From NCBI GenBank assembly GCA_029939945.1, contig JAOZRX010000003.1, forward strand, positions 1-54,548: a DNA stretch of 54,548 bases. The letters run 5' to 3'. Below, piece after piece: positions 52,291 to 54,548 of the stretch. Origin of the DNA: Candidatus Izemoplasma sp. (GTDB lineage: Bacteria > Bacillota_I > Bacilli_A > Izemoplasmatales > Izemoplasmataceae). The notes beneath the pieces are model-generated. The model did not search any database and had not been told where the DNA came from. It saw nothing but the letters and a program-made list of their open reading frames with translations. Both the position numbers and the translations under genes were made by a program. Within the stretch, counting starts at the first letter, position 1. Each line of letters begins with the position of its first letter.

Positions 52291-54548
52291 TTGAAAAAGA
52301 TTTTTACTTTAGGTTTTTTATTTTTTATTCTACTTACTCCAGTAATAGGAATAAATGCAACTGATATTCAAACAGATGATGCACCAGTAATTGTTGAGAA
52401 AGTAAATGAAGAAATACAGTATGGAGCAATAAACAATAGTAGTGAATTTACTAATGTTGTTATATTTATTAAATTTGCTGATGAAGTAAATTATACATCG
52501 CCATATGATTATGATTATTACGAAAATATGTTTAATGATATTGATGGAGTTAGTTTAAAAAACTATTATCTTGAAGTTTCATATAACCAATTAACAATAG
52601 ATTCCGTTTTAGTAAATGACGGAACAACGATGATTTACTATGTTGATTCACATGATAGATCATACTATCAAGAGTATGATGAATCAACAAATCCTGATGG
52701 ATATGATGGATCTGCAAATAATACTCAAGCTGATCGTGAACATTATCTTCTTGGGAAAGCAATCGATTTTGTTGATTTTAATAATTATATTGGTGATTCT
52801 ATTGATTTAGATGTTAATAACGATGGAGATGTTGATAGTATCACATTTATGATAAGTGGTGAAGATGATGGGTGGAGCAGTCTTTTCTGGCCCCATAAAT
52901 GGAGTTTAACTTCATTTTACAACTATTCAGCAGGAGAATATTATAATGGAGCTCCTGAAATCAACGGGTTAAATGCTTATAATTATACATTTGAACTACT
53001 TGGAAATAGTACGAGTTATTCGAATAAAGTAGATGTTGGAGTATTAGCTCACGAAACATTTCATTTAATAAGTGCTCCTGATTTATATCACTATTACGAA
53101 CATTTTCATATTGAACCAGTTGGTGACTGGGGGTTAATGGATTCTACTTCACTAATTCCAAGTCATATGCTTGGATATATGAAAGAAAAATATGGAAATT
53201 GGATAAATGACGTTGATGAGATTACAGGAAGTGGAACATATACTTTGGCTCCACTGGCTGAATCTGGAGATAATTTGTATAAATTAGATTTAGAGTATTC
53301 TAATGAATTCCTTTATTTTGAATATCGCAAAGCAGAAGGTTTATATGAATCTAATCTACCAAATAGTGGACTGATAGTTTACCGCGTAGATATGGATTAT
53401 TATGATTATGGAAATGTTTTGGGATATTATGACGATTCTGGAAATCCAACTGATGAATTATTTATTTTTAGACCAGGAATTACTAGTTCTATTCCAGTGT
53501 TTTTCCCAGATGAAGATGATTTGAACATTGATGAAGATGGTGACATTGATAACGCTGCTTTATCAAATAATAATCTTTATAATGAAATGGGAACTGGAAC
53601 AGATATCATTATGTTTTATAGTGATGGAACACAAATCGATATAATAATATCTAATATTATTGAACATGATGGAGTAATTACCTTTGATGTTGCATTTCCA
53701 GAAGAAGAGCCGATTATAGATTTAGTCTCAGAATATTATATTTCACCATTCACGGAATTATATTTAATTGATATGTATGGTTTTGAATATAGAGCTATAG
53801 TAGACAATATTCCTGCGGACGGAGTAGTTTACTACACAACAGATGGTACAACACCTAATACTAATTCAACTCTTTATACGGGAGATATTATTACTTTTGA
53901 TGCTAATTCTAATGTTATAAAAGCAGCAATTTATATTGATGGTAATCTAGACTATTCTTTAACAAGAGAATTTAATTTTGTGACAGAGATAGAAAGTGAA
54001 CACAGTCCTTATGGAAATAATCAAGATATTACATGGTATCTTGATTTAAAATACGATGAAAGTTATAATAATCTAATATTCCATAATAGTTCTGCTATGG
54101 AATATGAATATGACTATTTATATTTACATGTAGGATCGACAACTACATCTTATACAGGTACTCAACTTTCAAGATTAGTCCTAAGCTATAGTGGAGATTT
54201 ATTATTAAGATTTGTTACTGATACTTATGTAGAGGATTATTATGGATTCTCTTTGAATCTTGAATTTAATCTAAATGTAGACCTTGATTTAATTGGTGAT
54301 GAAATAGTTGATATAGAAATTAATGAAAACTATGAAGAACTTGGTGTATCTATAATAAGAAATGGAATTGATGGTGAGTTCTCTTATGTTATTCAAGGTG
54401 ATACTGTCGATACTAGTGCTTTAGGATCTTATACTGTTATTTATGTTTTATTAGATGAAGATTCTAATGAAGTATCTTCAATCACTAGAACAGTAAATGT
54501 TGTTGATACAACTAACCCTATTGTAACTTTAATAGGAGATAGTGAAGT
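52291..54548 (+). CDS. Secreted M6-type metalloprotease with CUB-like and Ig-like domains (3' end outside window)
   Basis: The frame stays open from a TTG at 52291 (perfect AAGGAGGTG at 52276-52284) to the window edge, 752 codons. Parts in order: signal peptide (about 1-24), an M6/immune-inhibitor-A-like protease domain with the zinc motif HETFH at 254-258 followed by SAPDLY, a chitobiase/beta-hexosaminidase-like C-terminal module (about 510-555: VVYYTTDGTTPN), a CUB-like domain (about 567-657: EYDYLYLHVG and LLLRFVTDTYVEDYYGF), and a DUF5011-type Ig-like repeat (about 665-750: LGSYTVIYVLLDE, then RTVNVVD), with another repeat starting. The protein is acidic and Tyr/Asp-rich. It probably digests external protein; a cell-surface anchor would lie beyond the window. 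An extended -10 TG-T-TAGAAT lies at 52259-52267. Confidence 0.88.
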   Translation, partial: MKKIFTLGFLFFILLTPVIGINATDIQTDDAPVIVEKVNEEIQYGAINNSSEFTNVVIFIKFADEVNYTSPYDYDYYENMFNDIDGVSLKNYYLEVSYNQLTIDSVLVNDGTTMIYYVDSHDRSYYQEYDESTNPDGYDGSANNTQADREHYLLGKAIDFVDFNNYIGDSIDLDVNNDGDVDSITFMISGEDDGWSSLFWPHKWSLTSFYNYSAGEYYNGAPEINGLNAYNYTFELLGNSTSYSNKVDVGVLAHETFHLISAPDLYHYYEHFHIEPVGDWGLMDSTSLIPSHMLGYMKEKYGNWINDVDEITGSGTYTLAPLAESGDNLYKLDLEYSNEFLYFEYRKAEGLYESNLPNSGLIVYRVDMDYYDYGNVLGYYDDSGNPTDELFIFRPGITSSIPVFFPDEDDLNIDEDGDIDNAALSNNNLYNEMGTGTDIIMFYSDGTQIDIIISNIIEHDGVITFDVAFPEEEPIIDLVSEYYISPFTELYLIDMYGFEYRAIVDNIPADGVVYYTTDGTTPNTNSTLYTGDIITFDANSNVIKAAIYIDGNLDYSLTREFNFVTEIESEHSPYGNNQDITWYLDLKYDESYNNLIFHNSSAMEYEYDYLYLHVGSTTTSYTGTQLSRLVLSYSGDLLLRFVTDTYVEDYYGFSLNLEFNLNVDLDLIGDEIVDIEINENYEELGVSIIRNGIDGEFSYVIQGDTVDTSALGSYTVIYVLLDEDSNEVSSITRTVNVVDTTNPIVTLIGDSE

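Noticed and set aside
52550-52762. 70-residue minus-strand frame within the M6 protease region
   Set aside because: Antisense shadow of the long open frame that starts at 52291 with a perfect ribosome site.
1-54548. UGA read as tryptophan (mycoplasma code)
   Set aside because: Several genes end at TGA in coupled overlaps (alaS/ruvX, rsfS/yqeM, yqeH/yqeK) and the proteins end where their families do; no conserved frame runs through a TGA.
1-54548. CRISPR arrays, IS elements, prophage, tRNA or rRNA genes
   Set aside because: No regularly spaced repeats, transposase or phage genes, and no cloverleaf or rRNA-like stretch were seen by eye.

Overview
The window is a low-GC, gene-dense bacterial chromosome segment. 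Its gene order follows three Bacillus subtilis neighbourhoods: recD2-alaS-yrrK-yrzB-yrrM-yrrN-yrrO-udk-greA; yqeG-yqeH-yqeK-rsfS-yqeM-comEA-comEC-holA-(rpsT); and pgsA-recA-rny-ymdB-miaB-ymcA-mutS-mutL-miaA. UGA is used as a normal stop (alaS, yqeH, rsfS and yqeM end on it, often inside ATGA/TTGA/GTGA overlaps), so this is not a UGA=Trp mollicute. Promoters are classical TTGNNN-N16/18-TATAAT and ribosome binding sites are strong AGGAGG/AGGTGAT. The blocks are contracted: mltG/yrrL, aroE, yhbY, nadD, comEB, spoVS and cotE are missing from their usual places. The loss of mltG and the spore genes, with the standard code and AT-rich bias, suggests a deep-branching Tenericutes/Bacillota lineage (Izemoplasma-, Haloplasma- or Acholeplasma-like). 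That placement is inference; no rRNA is present to prove it.

Layout. 1-3.2 kb (minus): start of an HTH gene, trpS with a Trp T-box, and pepF. 3.3-8.7 kb (plus): spx, gap, pepP, recD2. 8.7-19.5 kb: an Ala T-box, alaS, ruvX, a DUF1292 gene, the tRNA wobble-uridine set trmR-trhP1-trhP2, udk, greA, mtnN, a YgjP-type metallopeptidase and a YgiQ radical SAM protein. 19.5-27.6 kb: ribosome assembly genes (yqeG, yqeH, yqeK, rsfS, yqeM), a minus-strand DUF975 membrane protein, then comEA, comEC and holA. 27.6-31.4 kb (minus): a lipoprotein, rpsT, a YaiI-like protein and two membrane proteins. 31.5-33.2 kb: cvfB and a yebC-family gene. 33.3-35.5 kb (minus): a membrane pyrophosphatase whose residues point to a K+-dependent, probably Na+-pumping enzyme. 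35.9-50.5 kb (plus): MFS transporter, pgsA, recA, rny, Nudix, ymdB, miaB, ricA, an unrecognised tail-anchored protein, mutS, msrB, mutL, miaA. 50.6-54.5 kb: an acyltransferase fused to a zinc ribbon, a PH-domain protein, and the first 752 codons of a secreted M6-type metalloprotease with a CUB-like domain.

The genes serve translation (two T-box-controlled synthetases; tRNA modification by TrmR/TrhP1/TrhP2, MiaA and MiaB; ribosome biogenesis), RNA decay (RNase Y with YmdB and RicA), DNA repair and recombination (RecA, RecD2, RuvX, MutS, nicking-type MutL), DNA uptake (ComEA, ComEC) and ion energetics. Most of the region is ordinary core genome, with no sign of prophage, IS element, CRISPR or tRNA/rRNA genes. 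The less ordinary items are the tail-anchored Rho-N/SAP-like protein, the CUB-containing M6 protease, an apparently terminated orphan leader RNA before the MFS gene, a long nested hairpin with a 25-codon ORF near 28.85 kb, and an Spx with an extra C-terminal cysteine cluster.
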